NCBI GenBank assembly: GCA_964451365.1
Contig: CAYVIB010000005.1
Coordinates: forward strand, 1-64,000
From: CAYVIB01 sp964451365
Lineage (GTDB): Bacteria > Pseudomonadota > Gammaproteobacteria > Pseudomonadales > Cellvibrionaceae
DNA length: 64,000 bases
Direction: 5' to 3'
The notes under the pieces were generated by a model. That model was not told the DNA's origin. It was given only the letters and a program-made list of their open reading frames with translations, and searched no databases. The position numbers and the translations under genes are program-made. Shown piece by piece: positions 1 to 8,421 of this stretch (positions within the stretch are counted from its first letter, which is position 1; each line of letters opens with the position of its first letter).

Positions 1-1261
1 GGCCGATGTTGCCTTCCTGGATCAGGTCGAGGAACTGCAGGCCGCGGTTGGTGTACTTCTTGGCAATGGAAATAACCAAGCGCAGGTTAGCCTCGACCAT
101 TTCCTTTTTCGCGCGGCGCGCGCGCGCCTCGCCGATGGACATGCGGCGGTTGATTTCCTTGATGGCCGGCAGGGAAAGCCCTGTTTCCTCTTCGATCTGC
201 TGCAACTTGCGCTGCCCCCGCAGGATGTCTTCCTGGTAGGGCTTGAGGGAGTCCGAATAGTCGCGTTTTTTCTTGACGATATTGGGAATCCACTTGTCGT
301 TGATCTCGTTGCCGGGGAATTCCTTCATAAAGGTTTTGCGCGGCATGCCGGCTACGCGCACGCACAGGCGCATGATTTCGCGCTCTTCGGCGCGAATGCG
401 GGCCAGTACTTCGCGGGCGTTCAGGTAAATGGGGTCGAACTGGCGCGGCGGCAGTTTAAAGAATTTGAATATTTCACCCAGGGTTTCCAGTTCCTTGCCG
501 GCGGCCTTGCTTTCGCGGCCGTTTTTCTTGATGGCTTTGACGGTTTTATCCAGTTGCTTGCGCAGTTCTTCGAAGCGCTCGCGGGCGTACTCCGGGTCTA
601 TGCCGGAGGTTTCATCTTCGTCGGTATTGCTGTCGTCGTCTTCCTCGTCGTCATCATCGTCATCATCGTCATCCTTGCTGTTGCTCGAACGATTGATTCT
701 TTCTTCCTCATCATCCAGCGGGGTGGCGGCCTGTACTTCCTCGGCCGGGTCGAGCCAGCCGCTGATGACGTCGCTCAGGCGGCGTTCACCCTTGCCCACC
801 AGGTCATATTCATCCATCACTTGCTGAACGGTATTGGGCCACAGGGCCAGGGCGTGCATGAGTTCGCGCAGGCCCTCCTCGATACGCTTGGCGATGGCAA
901 TTTCGCCTTCGCGGGTAAGCAGTTCGACGGTACCCATTTCGCGCATGTACATACGCACCGGATCGGTGGTGCGACCCGCTTCGGTTTCCACCGCGGCGAG
1001 GGCGGCCGCGGCTTCCGCGGCGGCTATTTCATCGGGCGAGGCTTCGCCATCTGTCATTAGAAGCTCGTCCGCATCCGGTGCCACTTCGTACACCCGGATA
1101 CCCATGTCGTTGATCATCTGGATGATGTCTTCAACCTGGTCGGGATCGGAGATGTCGTCTGGAAGATGGTCGTTAACTTCGTCGTATGTCAGATAGCCTT
1201 GTTCTCGGCCGCGATTAATCAGTTCTTTGATACGAGATTGCTGTTGGGCCTGTTCGCTCAT
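1..1261 (-). CDS. rpoD: RNA polymerase primary sigma factor RpoD (sigma-70), 3' part cut by window edge
   Basis: Housekeeping sigma factor that directs RNA polymerase to most promoters. About 420 N-terminal residues are present, read from the ATG at 1259-1261. Region 1.1 occupies roughly residues 1-90, and region 1.2 is recognisable as DPVRMYMREMG at about 100-110. A long non-conserved region follows with an almost pure Asp/Glu tract at about 195-216. The coding sequence leaves the window inside region 2, where NLRLVISIAKKYTNRGLQFL is readable. It is the last gene of the rpsU-yqeY-dnaG-rpoD operon, 140 bp after dnaG. The identification is secure; only the acidic tract is unusual in length. 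Regions 3 and 4 (-35 recognition) are outside the window. Confidence 0.98.
   Translation of the reverse strand, partial: MSEQAQQQSRIKELINRGREQGYLTYDEVNDHLPDDISDPDQVEDIIQMINDMGIRVYEVAPDADELLMTDGEASPDEIAAAEAAAALAAVETEAGRTTDPVRMYMREMGTVELLTREGEIAIAKRIEEGLRELMHALALWPNTVQQVMDEYDLVGKGERRLSDVISGWLDPAEEVQAATPLDDEEERINRSSNSKDDDDDDDDDEEDDDSNTDEDETSGIDPEYARERFEELRKQLDKTVKAIKKNGRESKAAGKELETLGEIFKFFKLPPRQFDPIYLNAREVLARIRAEEREIMRLCVRVAGMPRKTFMKEFPGNEINDKWIPNIVKKKRDYSDSLKPYQEDILRGQRKLQQIEEETGLSLPAIKEINRRMSIGEARARRAKKEMVEANLRLVISIAKKYTNRGLQFLDLIQEGNIG
632..673 (-). repeat. Imperfect GAT/GAC trinucleotide tract inside rpoD
   Basis: A run of GAC/GAT/GAG codons on the minus strand encodes the poly-acidic stretch in the non-conserved region of RpoD. 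It behaves like a coding microsatellite and could vary in length by slippage in multiples of three without breaking the frame. Confidence 0.7.
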
Positions 1262-1401
1262 TCAGGTTCCTGTAGCGTAAGTAAAAACATTGGATGAATT
1301 TTAGGAAGCCGGCAATTATAGCGGGATATGGTGCCGCTATCTATAAAATCAACGGGAAAACGAGGGCTTTTTTAGCGCCATCCGGACCTGAGTATAGTTG
1401 C

Positions 1402-3288
1402 CTATTGCAGGCTGACCAGTTCACGGAAACGGTTTTTTTGTTCCTCATTGAGGTTTTGCAGGCCGATAGCCTGGAGTTTGGACAGCTCCTCCCGGCGTTT
1501 GTTTGCAATAATACGCTGATTTATCTTATTAATGGCTGATTCCAGTTCCTTTAGGGGGTCGTAGGAGTTAATGGTTTTGGCCGTGCCCATAAACTGATTG
1601 GCCACCAGCGCCGCCAGGTCCTGCTGGGATTCCACGCCATAAATGCCGCCCCAATAGCCGATAATGCCATGGAAGCTGCTGTTGGGCCGCCTTTGCAGGT
1701 AATCGATCAGGGCGTACAGCCGGTTCAGTTCGGCATCGTCGGATTCGATTCGTTCCGGTTTTACCGATATTTTTCCCGCCAGTTCCAGGTTGTCCAGCAG
1801 CAGGATGGTGGCCGTCCGCACCGGGTTGAGGTGGATGGCGGACGGCTTTTTGGCCGGGATCCGGGTGTTCTCCGCCAGGAGGAAGTCGGGCGGTACTTCG
1901 CCGTGATCTGCAGGAACATCGTTTGCCTGGGGTGGGTGTATCCTGGCTGCCTCGGTGGCGGGTGCCGGCTCGCTGACGAGGGCAATTTTTTCCTGCGTCA
2001 GCTCCATCAGCGTGTTTCTATCCAGGCCGGTGCGCTTTGCCAGGTTGGTAAACATTAACTCACGGAATACACCTTGGGGGAGTTCATTGAGCAGGGGCGC
2101 CGCTATTTTGCTGAAGCGGGCGCGGCCTTCCATGCTGTGCACGTCGATGCCCTCCGCGGCCACGTCGAACAGGAATTCCTCCAGCGGTACGGCGGATTTG
2201 ATTTGTGCCTTGAAGCGATCCGGCCCGATCTGCCGTACCAGGGTGTCCGGGTCCTGGCCTTCCGGCAGGAACAGGAATTTCACCTGGCGGCCGTCCTGCA
2301 TGGAGGAGAGTGAATTTACCAGTGCCCGTTTGGCCGCCGTGCGGCCGGCGTGGTCGCCGTCGAAGCAGAATACCACTTCGCTCACATAGCGGAAGGCCAG
2401 TTGCAGGTGCTCCTCGCCGCAGGCGGTGCCGAGCGTGGCCACCGCGTTACTGATACCGAACTGGGCGAGGGCGATCACGTCCATATAACCCTCCACCACA
2501 ATCAGGTTGTCCAGCTGGCGGTTGAACTGGCGGGCTTCGTATAGGCCGTATAGTTCACGGCCTTTGTGGAATACGTCAGTTTCAGGCGAGTTGAGGTATT
2601 TGGGCTTGTCGTTGCCCAGTACGCGCCCGCCAAAGCCGATAATGCGGCCGCGGGTGTCGCGGATGGGGAACATGATCCGGTTGCGAAAGCGATCGTAGAG
2701 CTTGCCGTCCTCCTCCTCCTTGCGGATCACTAGGCCGCTGTCTGTCAGCAGTTTGCGGTCTTCTTCATTGGCGCCCAGTTTTACCAGCAGGTTGTCCCAG
2801 CCCGGCGGTGCGTAGCCGAGACCGAAATCACGGGCGATGGCGCCTGTCAGGCCCCGGCCCCGCAGGTATTTCACCGCTTGGGTGCGGCTGGGGTGTTCGC
2901 GCAGTGTTTGCCGGTACCAGGCGTCGGCTTTGGTGAGAATGTCGTAGAGGTTCTTCTGCCGAGCAACATATTGCTTGTCCTGCTGGCTGGTTTCCTTCGG
3001 TACTTCGAGCCCGGCGGTTTTGGCCAGGGATTCGACCGCGTCGATAAAACCCTGCCGCTCATACTCCATTAAAAAGCCAATGGCGTTGCCGGTGGCGCCG
3101 CAGCCGAAGCAATAGTAGAACTGCTTGTCGGGGCTAACGGTAAAGGAGGGGGTTTTTTCTTCGTGGAAGGGGCAGCAGGCGCTGTAGTTCTTGCCGGATT
3201 TCTTGAGCTTCACCCGGTGATCGACCACGTCCACAATATCAATGCGGTTAAGCAGATCGTCGATAAAAGTTTGCGGGATGCGGCTCAT
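1402..3288 (-). CDS. dnaG: DNA primase DnaG
   Basis: Synthesises RNA primers at the replication fork with the DnaB helicase. The protein is 628 aa, slightly longer than the roughly 580 aa of E. coli. The CHC2 zinc-binding domain is intact (C39, H42, C60, C63). The TOPRIM catalytic core is recognisable by VVEGYMDVIALAQFG and the downstream FDGDHAGR acidic motif. The C-terminal region (about 440-628) should contain the DnaB-interaction domain and begins with a low-conservation linker. It is the third gene of the rpsU-yqeY-dnaG-rpoD operon. A GC-rich double hairpin lies just upstream between yqeY and dnaG and may set its level relative to rpsU. Confidence 0.98.
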   Translation of the reverse strand: MSRIPQTFIDDLLNRIDIVDVVDHRVKLKKSGKNYSACCPFHEEKTPSFTVSPDKQFYYCFGCGATGNAIGFLMEYERQGFIDAVESLAKTAGLEVPKETSQQDKQYVARQKNLYDILTKADAWYRQTLREHPSRTQAVKYLRGRGLTGAIARDFGLGYAPPGWDNLLVKLGANEEDRKLLTDSGLVIRKEEEDGKLYDRFRNRIMFPIRDTRGRIIGFGGRVLGNDKPKYLNSPETDVFHKGRELYGLYEARQFNRQLDNLIVVEGYMDVIALAQFGISNAVATLGTACGEEHLQLAFRYVSEVVFCFDGDHAGRTAAKRALVNSLSSMQDGRQVKFLFLPEGQDPDTLVRQIGPDRFKAQIKSAVPLEEFLFDVAAEGIDVHSMEGRARFSKIAAPLLNELPQGVFRELMFTNLAKRTGLDRNTLMELTQEKIALVSEPAPATEAARIHPPQANDVPADHGEVPPDFLLAENTRIPAKKPSAIHLNPVRTATILLLDNLELAGKISVKPERIESDDAELNRLYALIDYLQRRPNSSFHGIIGYWGGIYGVESQQDLAALVANQFMGTAKTINSYDPLKELESAINKINQRIIANKRREELSKLQAIGLQNLNEEQKNRFRELVSLQ

Positions 3289-3307
3289 GGAGGAAGTTTA
3301 ACCTAAC

Positions 3308-3389
3308 AACCCCCTCCCGGCCTCCCCCTTCTCAGGGGGAGGAGCATTTACTCCCTCCCCTTTGCGAAGGGGAGGGTCGGGGTGGGGTT
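3308..3389 (-). repeat. GC-rich double-hairpin element between yqeY and dnaG
   Basis: Two perfect stem-loops sit side by side. The first pairs 3321-3328 with 3335-3342; the second pairs 3353-3362 with 3367-3376 around the loop TGCG. Complementary AACCCC and GGGGTT ends (3308-3314 and 3384-3389) could close the pair into a larger cruciform. No T-run follows, so it is not a classical terminator. Its composition is that of dispersed CCCTCCCC-type palindromic repeats, and in the operon transcript it could act as a partial terminator or 3' stabiliser. Confidence 0.65.
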
Positions 3390-3394
3390 CTTGA

Positions 3395-3844
3395 TCAGCC
3401 CAACTGATCCTTGACCAGCTTGCTCACCTCGCCCATATCGGCGCGGCCCTGCACCTGGGGTTTGACGATGGCCATTACCTTGCCCATATCGCGCATGCCC
3501 TCGGCACTGCTTTCGGCAACGGCTTCTTTAATAATCTGGCTGATTTCTTCGCTGGAGAGGGAAGAGGGGAGAAACTCCTGGATAACGGAGATTTCGAAAT
3601 TTTCCTGGTCACACAGGTCCTGGCGCCCGGCCTGGGCATACTGGCTGGCGGAGTCCTTGCGCTGTTTGACCTGTTTGTCGAGTACCGCCAGTACGCGGGC
3701 ATCGTCCAGTTCTATACGCTCGTCCACTTCAATACGCTTGAATTCGGACATTAAAATGCGCAAAACGCCAAGGCGCTGTTTATCTTTAGCGCGCATGGCG
3801 TCTTTAACTGCTTCTGCTATCTGTTCTTTTATCTCGCTTGCCAT
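3395..3844 (-). CDS. yqeY: GatB/YqeY domain protein
   Basis: A 149-aa protein of the GatB/YqeY family, related to the tail domain of the aspartyl/glutamyl-tRNA amidotransferase B subunit. The fold is all-helical and the function of stand-alone members is not established. The family C-terminal signature is present around MGKVMAIVKPQVQGRADMGE (about 121-140). It lies between rpsU and dnaG, 63 bp after rpsU, where the same family is found in many gammaproteobacteria and other phyla. The start ATG at 3844 follows a GGCGGCAT-type upstream sequence without a strong ribosome binding site. Confidence 0.93.
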   Translation of the reverse strand: MASEIKEQIAEAVKDAMRAKDKQRLGVLRILMSEFKRIEVDERIELDDARVLAVLDKQVKQRKDSASQYAQAGRQDLCDQENFEISVIQEFLPSSLSSEEISQIIKEAVAESSAEGMRDMGKVMAIVKPQVQGRADMGEVSKLVKDQLG

Positions 3845-3907
3845 CCGGATGCCGCCTTTATGGTAGCCGTCGGGGGGCCGACTACGAAATGAAGTACAGG
3901 CCCGGTA

Positions 3908-4123
3908 TTAGTAGAGGCGCTGAAACTTGCGGGTTTCCCGCTGAACCTTCTTGGCATGTCGCTTTACCGCTGCGGCGGCTTTGCGCTTGCGTACGGAAGT
4001 GGGCTTCTCGTAGAACTCGCGGCGACGGACTTCGGCCAATACGCCTGCTTTTTCGCAGGAACGCTTGAAACGGCGGAGTGCCATGTCAAAGGGTTCATTC
4101 TCTTTCAGTTTTACTGAAGGCAT
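3908..4123 (-). CDS. rpsU: 30S ribosomal protein S21
   Basis: Small-subunit protein near the anti-Shine-Dalgarno region of 16S rRNA. The protein is 71 aa (MPSVKLKENEPFDMALRRFK...), the standard length, with the basic C-terminus KRHAKKVQRETRKFQRLY. The open frame continues upstream, but the ATG at 4121-4123 is preceded by AGGTAG at suitable spacing and matches the invariant N-terminus. First gene of the macromolecular-synthesis operon, with a promoter about 80 bp upstream. Confidence 0.98.
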   Translation of the reverse strand: MPSVKLKENEPFDMALRRFKRSCEKAGVLAEVRRREFYEKPTSVRKRKAAAAVKRHAKKVQRETRKFQRLY

Positions 4124-4200
4124 AGTGCTACCTGATCTGGTGGATAACCTGCTCCGGGCGCCCAACTGGCCCACCGGGAACACATAATTAAGGGTGCCGA

Positions 4201-4229
4201 ATTCTATACATATGGCGGTAACCCTGCAA
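4201..4229 (-). promoter_or_regulatory. Sigma-70 promoter for the rpsU operon
   Basis: On the minus strand TTGCAG (4224-4229) and TAGAAT (4201-4206) are separated by exactly 17 bp. The -10 matches 5 of 6 consensus positions and the -35 matches 3. The predicted start leaves a leader of about 70 nt before rpsU. No LexA box was recognised. Confidence 0.55.
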
Positions 4230-4775
4230 GTCTTTTGTTGGTGATGATTTCGGCTCCGCAACAGATGGGTTGCGCGCCAGCGCCTTTTCCGTCATATATA
4301 TGTCCCGGGTGTGGCACTTTCATCCCGCCCCTGCAGCAAAGTGGCGCCCGTTTCGTTCCGGGTGATTTTGCTCAAGGAGGTGGCTGGTGTAAAAGAGCGA
4401 TGGAGTTGATCCAGGTAAAGGTATAGCCGGAGGTTGTAACTTAGTATTCGGGCAACGACGTTATGAAAAAATAAATCGATGTTCCGTTTGCTTTTCATTG
4501 GTGGTGCGATGGAACTTTTCTCTCTCATTTTGAGCACGAGTAATGAGGGCGGTTGCGTTTTTTGTCCGATAAGTAAATTAAAAAAATTTTAACTGAATTA
4601 ATGCATTAATTGCTGGCATTAAGCGAGGTTCGAAAAAAATGATTTAAGCGCCGGCGTACTCCAGAGTTCGAAGATTAGCAAAATAGGACAAGTTACTATT
4701 TGTAATATGTATCGCCGGTTTTAGCATCAATGCTGTTGTTTGTTACACTTTTTGAATAAAAAATGATAAAAAAAT

Positions 4776-4803
4776 TTTACAGCTGTCGTTTTTTTGCTAT
4801 ATT
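4776..4803 (+). promoter_or_regulatory. Sigma-70-like promoter of the methyltransferase-like gene
   Basis: TTTACA (4776-4781) and TATATT (4798-4803), each 5 of 6 to consensus, are separated by 16 bp in an AT-rich stretch. The resulting untranslated leader would be about 170 nt. AT-rich DNA produces such matches by chance more often than its surroundings. Confidence 0.5.
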
Positions 4804-4984
4804 ACGAGACAAGTTAATTCTTAAATAAAAAATAAAAAAAGTTTTGTTGGCGTGGGGGAGGTGAAACAAAAAATAAAATCAATCTTGGTAACTTTAAATA
4901 AACCACAGGATTTATAAAAAAGCAGAAAAAAACCATATCGTTTAAAGCAACTCAGATACACTTACACATCGGGGGATGTATAGT

Positions 4985-6085
4985 ATGAGCGTTGCAAATC
5001 CTTTCACCAAGCTGCATGGCCATTGGTGCCAGATGCTAGCAAAAAATCCTGGCCTTGGAAAAATCGCACTGGATCTCAGTCCTGTCTACGCTTACGTTAG
5101 AAATAATCCTGAAAGCGCTTTTGGCATTATTCCTATGTGCAAGCGGTGGCTTTTTGTATCACCTGGTTGGTACTTTAAGGCAATGCTTCAGGAAAGCAGA
5201 CCAATGTGGCAAAAAGGCTTGCTGTTGATGTTTGGTTTGACACTGGGGCCGCTATGGACCCTTTGGATACACCAGATGGCCAATGTGCGGGATGTGTGCT
5301 GGAGAACAAGACATGTTGCCGACACGCTTGCTTCCGCTATTGAAAGCTATTTCGATAAGAACAAGCTAAGTTCTCCATTGAACATCGACATTCTCGGGGC
5401 GGGATCGGCGGTTTACGCGGTTGATTCCTTCCATGCTATAGAGAAAAGCTATAACAAGTCCTTCTTGAAATACACTTTGGTTCATGACGACCCGGCTTCG
5501 TACAACCTTGCTGCCCGGTATGCCATTGACAGTGGAATTAAAGGAAAAGACTTCAGTACGTATTTTCCCGAGCGCCGCGCCAGCATGATGGCAGATGACT
5601 TCTATACGGAGGTGGAGAAGGACTCAAAACACATTGTTGCGTTGGTTGGAATCGGTGATCACGTCGATAAGGTTATCCGCAATCGACATCACCGTGCCCG
5701 GAAGGACAGTGAAGAGCGCAAGGATGTTGCGGTTACCAATCCCGCGTTAATTAAGCTCGTCGGCAAAATCAGGCATGCGTTGGCGCCGGGAGGAATATTT
5801 ATTTTCTCCTTTGCCAGCCACAACATTGAAGAGGAATTTCTGGAAAAAGTTGTGCATTGGCGACATCGGTATCGAACGCAAAAAATGGTTGAGCATGTGT
5901 TCGAGCTGGCGGGTTGGAGTAAAGAGAACCTTTCGTTTTCCACCGGCCCCACCGGAGTGCAACACCTGGTGGTTGCCCGGAAGCCGGAACCAACGCCATG
6001 GCAAATATCGCTGGTCGATGCCAAACCAGCGGAACAGCTTCCCGTCAAGGAGAAAATGCAGGCCCAGGTGGGCGCCGCTGTTTGA
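4985..6085 (+). CDS. Orphan SAM-dependent methyltransferase-like protein
   Basis: I do not recognise a named family. The 366-aa protein has a central Rossmann-like block: NIDILGAGSAVYAVD resembles SAM-binding motif I, TLVHDDPASYNLAARYA resembles the acidic-loop motif II with its following helix, and LAPGGIFIFSF resembles the late strand of class I methyltransferases. A hydrophobic segment near residues 75-92 (LLLMFGLTLGPLWTLW) could be one membrane helix or a hydrophobic substrate lid. The start at 4985 is preferred because GGGGGA ends 8-9 nt before it; the in-frame ATG at 4976 directly abuts the same G-run. The gene stands alone in an AT-rich insert with its own promoter and terminator. Substrate unknown. 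Confidence 0.6.
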   Translation: MSVANPFTKLHGHWCQMLAKNPGLGKIALDLSPVYAYVRNNPESAFGIIPMCKRWLFVSPGWYFKAMLQESRPMWQKGLLLMFGLTLGPLWTLWIHQMANVRDVCWRTRHVADTLASAIESYFDKNKLSSPLNIDILGAGSAVYAVDSFHAIEKSYNKSFLKYTLVHDDPASYNLAARYAIDSGIKGKDFSTYFPERRASMMADDFYTEVEKDSKHIVALVGIGDHVDKVIRNRHHRARKDSEERKDVAVTNPALIKLVGKIRHALAPGGIFIFSFASHNIEEEFLEKVVHWRHRYRTQKMVEHVFELAGWSKENLSFSTGPTGVQHLVVARKPEPTPWQISLVDAKPAEQLPVKEKMQAQVGAAV

Positions 6086-6114
6086 GCCGTTGATTTTTAA
6101 TTTGTCGTTCTTCA

Positions 6115-6155
6115 GGGCTGGAAATTAGTTGTATAACTGATTCCAGTCCTTTTTG
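6115..6155 (+). terminator. Rho-independent terminator after the methyltransferase-like gene
   Basis: GGGCTGGAA (6115-6123) pairs with TTCCAGTCC (6141-6149), 8 of 9 positions, with an inner AGTT/AACT pairing, followed by TTTTT. It lies 30 bp past the stop codon. Confidence 0.7.
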
Positions 6156-6162
6156 TTGCGTG

Positions 6163-6188
6163 GCGCTACCCGAATATTCCGGTAGCGC
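6163..6188. repeat. Inverted repeat downstream of the terminator
   Basis: GCGCTACC (6163-6170) and GGTAGCGC (6181-6188) flank the palindrome GAATATTC, giving a near-complete 26-bp dyad. It lies between convergent genes and may be a second, minus-strand termination structure, though no T-run follows. Confidence 0.5.
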
Positions 6189-6283
6189 TTAACCTGCTTT
6201 TGTCATGGCTACCTCTTTGATTGCCGAAACGAAACTCTCGTGCCTGAAATGGGGAAAGGGTGGCGTTATCGCGAGCGTAACGG

Positions 6284-7006
6284 TTAACGCTGAGTCGTGA
6301 TCATGTACGGTGAAGGCCGAAGGTCATTATTTACTGCCAGCGAATACGCCCGTTCGTAAGCCTGGATAACGATGCGCGAGCGCGGGTTGTCCTTGCGGCA
6401 GTTTAGCGTCCTGTCATACTCCAAAAAAGGAACGGTCTCGGCGGTAATGGACAGCTCTTCAAAAACCTCCCGGCCAACCTCGGAATTAATGATGGCTGCG
6501 TCCAGCCTGTGGGAATGCAGCATTTTTATCAGGTTTGACGAGGAAGCGAATACAAAGTGATATTGGTCGTGATTCCTGATGTGGCGGGAAGGGTCGAGCC
6601 CCATCATAAGCCCGATGGTTTTTCCTTTCAGTTCTTCAATATTATTGTGCGGCGGAGTGCCCACGGGGGAGGCGATATACCAGCGCAGCCGGCTTAACGG
6701 GCGGCTGGCGATAAGCGGAACCCCGGTATAATACTCCATAATTTTCGCGGTACCGCCCAGATAACAAATAGCTTTATTCTGCCCGACAGCCCTGAAAGCG
6801 CGCGCCGGTGGCAGAAAGCGGTAGGAGATGGGGATATCCATAAAATCGGCAACTTCCTTGTACGCCTGGACCGCGACAAGGTCGGGCACCTCGGTTTTCG
6901 AAGGATCGGTAGCAGTGGGAATAATAATATCTACAGGGTCTTCGGCGGAGACAGCCGGACCGATCAGTAATAAAACCGATGTAAATACAGAAAACAGGAA
7001 TTTCAT
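6284..7006 (-). CDS. Periplasmic solute-binding protein, SBP_bac_3-like
   Basis: A 240-aa protein with a clear Sec signal peptide (MKFLFSVFTSVLLLIGPAVSA, cleavage near 21) followed by a two-lobe binding-protein-like sequence. Segments such as LKGKTIGLMMGLDPSR and MLHSHRLDAAIINSEVG are typical of family 3 extracellular solute-binding proteins. No permease or ATPase gene is adjacent, so it is either an orphan receptor working with a transporter elsewhere or a sensor-type protein. A perfect TATAAT on the minus strand (7037-7042) lies just upstream, but no good -35 or ribosome binding site was seen. It sits in the insert between rpsU and tsaD. Ligand not predictable. Confidence 0.7.
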   Translation of the reverse strand: MKFLFSVFTSVLLLIGPAVSAEDPVDIIIPTATDPSKTEVPDLVAVQAYKEVADFMDIPISYRFLPPARAFRAVGQNKAICYLGGTAKIMEYYTGVPLIASRPLSRLRWYIASPVGTPPHNNIEELKGKTIGLMMGLDPSRHIRNHDQYHFVFASSSNLIKMLHSHRLDAAIINSEVGREVFEELSITAETVPFLEYDRTLNCRKDNPRSRIVIQAYERAYSLAVNNDLRPSPYMITTQR

Positions 7007-7374
7007 TCAGGTAGAGAAATAAATCAATGTGTACAAATTATAGTCTATGGGATGTGGCTTGAATGTTTCCGAACCGCTTTATAGTATCGCTGCAGGTGCC
7101 ATTAGGTTATAGTGAACGACTTTTTGGTTGATAACTTGTTGAAAATATTAGTTTTATTTTTAAGTGTTAAAAGAGTCACAGATTTGAGAACCGGTAGGGC
7201 GTGTGAAAGTATCTGAGATTTTACAGAAAGTGCCGTCAAAGTAATGTTCCAAAACAGGCGCGCCGGTTTTTTAATGAATACGTTGTTGCGGTCCCATTAT
7301 CGGCCGAAAAAATTCAGCTTTCTTGCGATGAGCCCGTCTTCTTTTTGAAGTAATTGATTGGTGAAGTATTAAAT
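7007..7374. other. Intergenic region between divergent solute-binding protein gene and tsaD
   Basis: 368 bp. The left edge holds a TATAAT-type -10 (7037-7042, minus strand) for the solute-binding protein gene. The tsaD promoter must lie in the right half, but no convincing -35/-10 pair could be chosen. No gene seen. Confidence 0.5.
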
Positions 7375-8400
7375 ATGCGTGTGTTGGGAATTGAAACATC
7401 CTGCGACGAAACCGGCGTTGCCTTATACGACAGCGAACTGGGCCTGTTGGGGCACGACCTGTATAGCCAGATTAAACTGCATTCGGAATACGGCGGTGTC
7501 GTCCCTGAACTGGCCTCGCGCGACCACGTAAGAAAGTTAATGCCGCTGGTGGACAATCTGCTAAAAAATACCCGCTCGTCCGGTGCCGTGGATGCGGTTG
7601 CCTATACTGCTGGCCCCGGTCTGATAGGGGCGCTTCTTGTCGGCGCCTGTTTTGGCAGGGCACTGGCTTACGCGCTCGGGTGTGCGGCAATTGGCGTTCA
7701 TCATATGGAGGGGCATTTACTGGCGCCATTGCTGGAGGAAAATCCGCCTCATTTTCCCTTTGTTGCATTGCTGGTATCCGGTGGTCATACCCAACTGGTC
7801 GAAGTGTCCGACATCGGCCGTTACAAAATGCTCGGTGAATCGCTGGATGATGCCGCCGGCGAGGCTTTTGACAAGGCCGCTAAAATGCTGGACCTCGATT
7901 ACCCGGGTGGCCCCCAGATAGCCAAACTGGCTGAAAACGGAACGTCGGGACGATTCAAATTTCCCCGGCCGATGGTCGACCGGCCCGGCCTGGATTTTAG
8001 TTTCAGCGGCCTGAAAACCTTCACGCTCAACACGGTAACGGAGCATGCGCTGGAGGATGGTTTGCCGGAGGAACAAACATGTGCCGATATCGCCCACGCA
8101 TTTCAGGAGGCTGTCGTCGACACTCTGGTGATAAAATGCCGGCGGGCGTTACAACAGACTGAATTGAAAACCCTGGTAATTGCCGGCGGCGTTTCCGCCA
8201 ATAAACGATTGCGGGAGAAGCTGGAACGCTCCCTGGCCAAAATTGGCAGCAAGGTGTTTTATGCCCGCCCCGAATTTTGCACGGATAACGGCGCCATGAT
8301 TGCTTACGCTGGCTGCCAGCGCTTGTTGGCGGGACAGGTAGAGCCACTGGCGCTTCAAGTGCATCCCCGCTGGTCGCTGGAATCCCTGGCGCCGGTTTAA
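7375..8400 (+). CDS. tsaD: tRNA threonylcarbamoyladenosine synthase subunit TsaD
   Basis: Transfers the threonylcarbamoyl group from TC-AMP to A37 of ANN-decoding tRNAs, together with TsaB and TsaE. The 341-aa protein has the N-terminus MRVLGIETSCDETGVALYD and the metal-binding HMEGH motif at about 110-114, then the LVSGGHTQL phosphate loop and a C-terminal DNGAMIAYAG. An upstream in-frame ATG at 7354 exists, but the family always begins at MRVLGIETS, so 7375 is chosen. Usually divergent from rpsU; here a 3.2-kb insert separates them. folB follows after 21 bp, leaving no room for plsY, which often sits between them. Confidence 0.97.
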   Translation: MRVLGIETSCDETGVALYDSELGLLGHDLYSQIKLHSEYGGVVPELASRDHVRKLMPLVDNLLKNTRSSGAVDAVAYTAGPGLIGALLVGACFGRALAYALGCAAIGVHHMEGHLLAPLLEENPPHFPFVALLVSGGHTQLVEVSDIGRYKMLGESLDDAAGEAFDKAAKMLDLDYPGGPQIAKLAENGTSGRFKFPRPMVDRPGLDFSFSGLKTFTLNTVTEHALEDGLPEEQTCADIAHAFQEAVVDTLVIKCRRALQQTELKTLVIAGGVSANKRLREKLERSLAKIGSKVFYARPEFCTDNGAMIAYAGCQRLLAGQVEPLALQVHPRWSLESLAPV

Positions 8401-8421
8401 CTTTATTTTTAATAAAAAGTT

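Larger units (their letters stand above)
4124..4984. other. Intergenic region rpsU / methyltransferase-like gene
   Basis: 861 bp without a convincing gene. The left part carries the rpsU promoter on the minus strand. From about 4560 to 4975 the DNA is markedly AT-rich compared with its surroundings, with many A and T tracts, and carries the promoter-like pair at 4776-4803. In conserved gammaproteobacterial order tsaD would directly face rpsU, so this is the left junction of an accessory insert. No terminal repeats or integrase were seen. Confidence 0.7.

Noticed and set aside
429..1196. Several open frames on the plus strand across rpoD
   Set aside because: They are antisense to conserved RpoD sequence and have low-complexity Ser or Val/Ile runs that mirror the acidic tract.
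4235..4537. Two short frames upstream of rpsU and a perfect AAGGAGGT at 4374-4381
   Set aside because: No start codon at a useful distance opens a frame of plausible length, and the peptides resemble no protein family.
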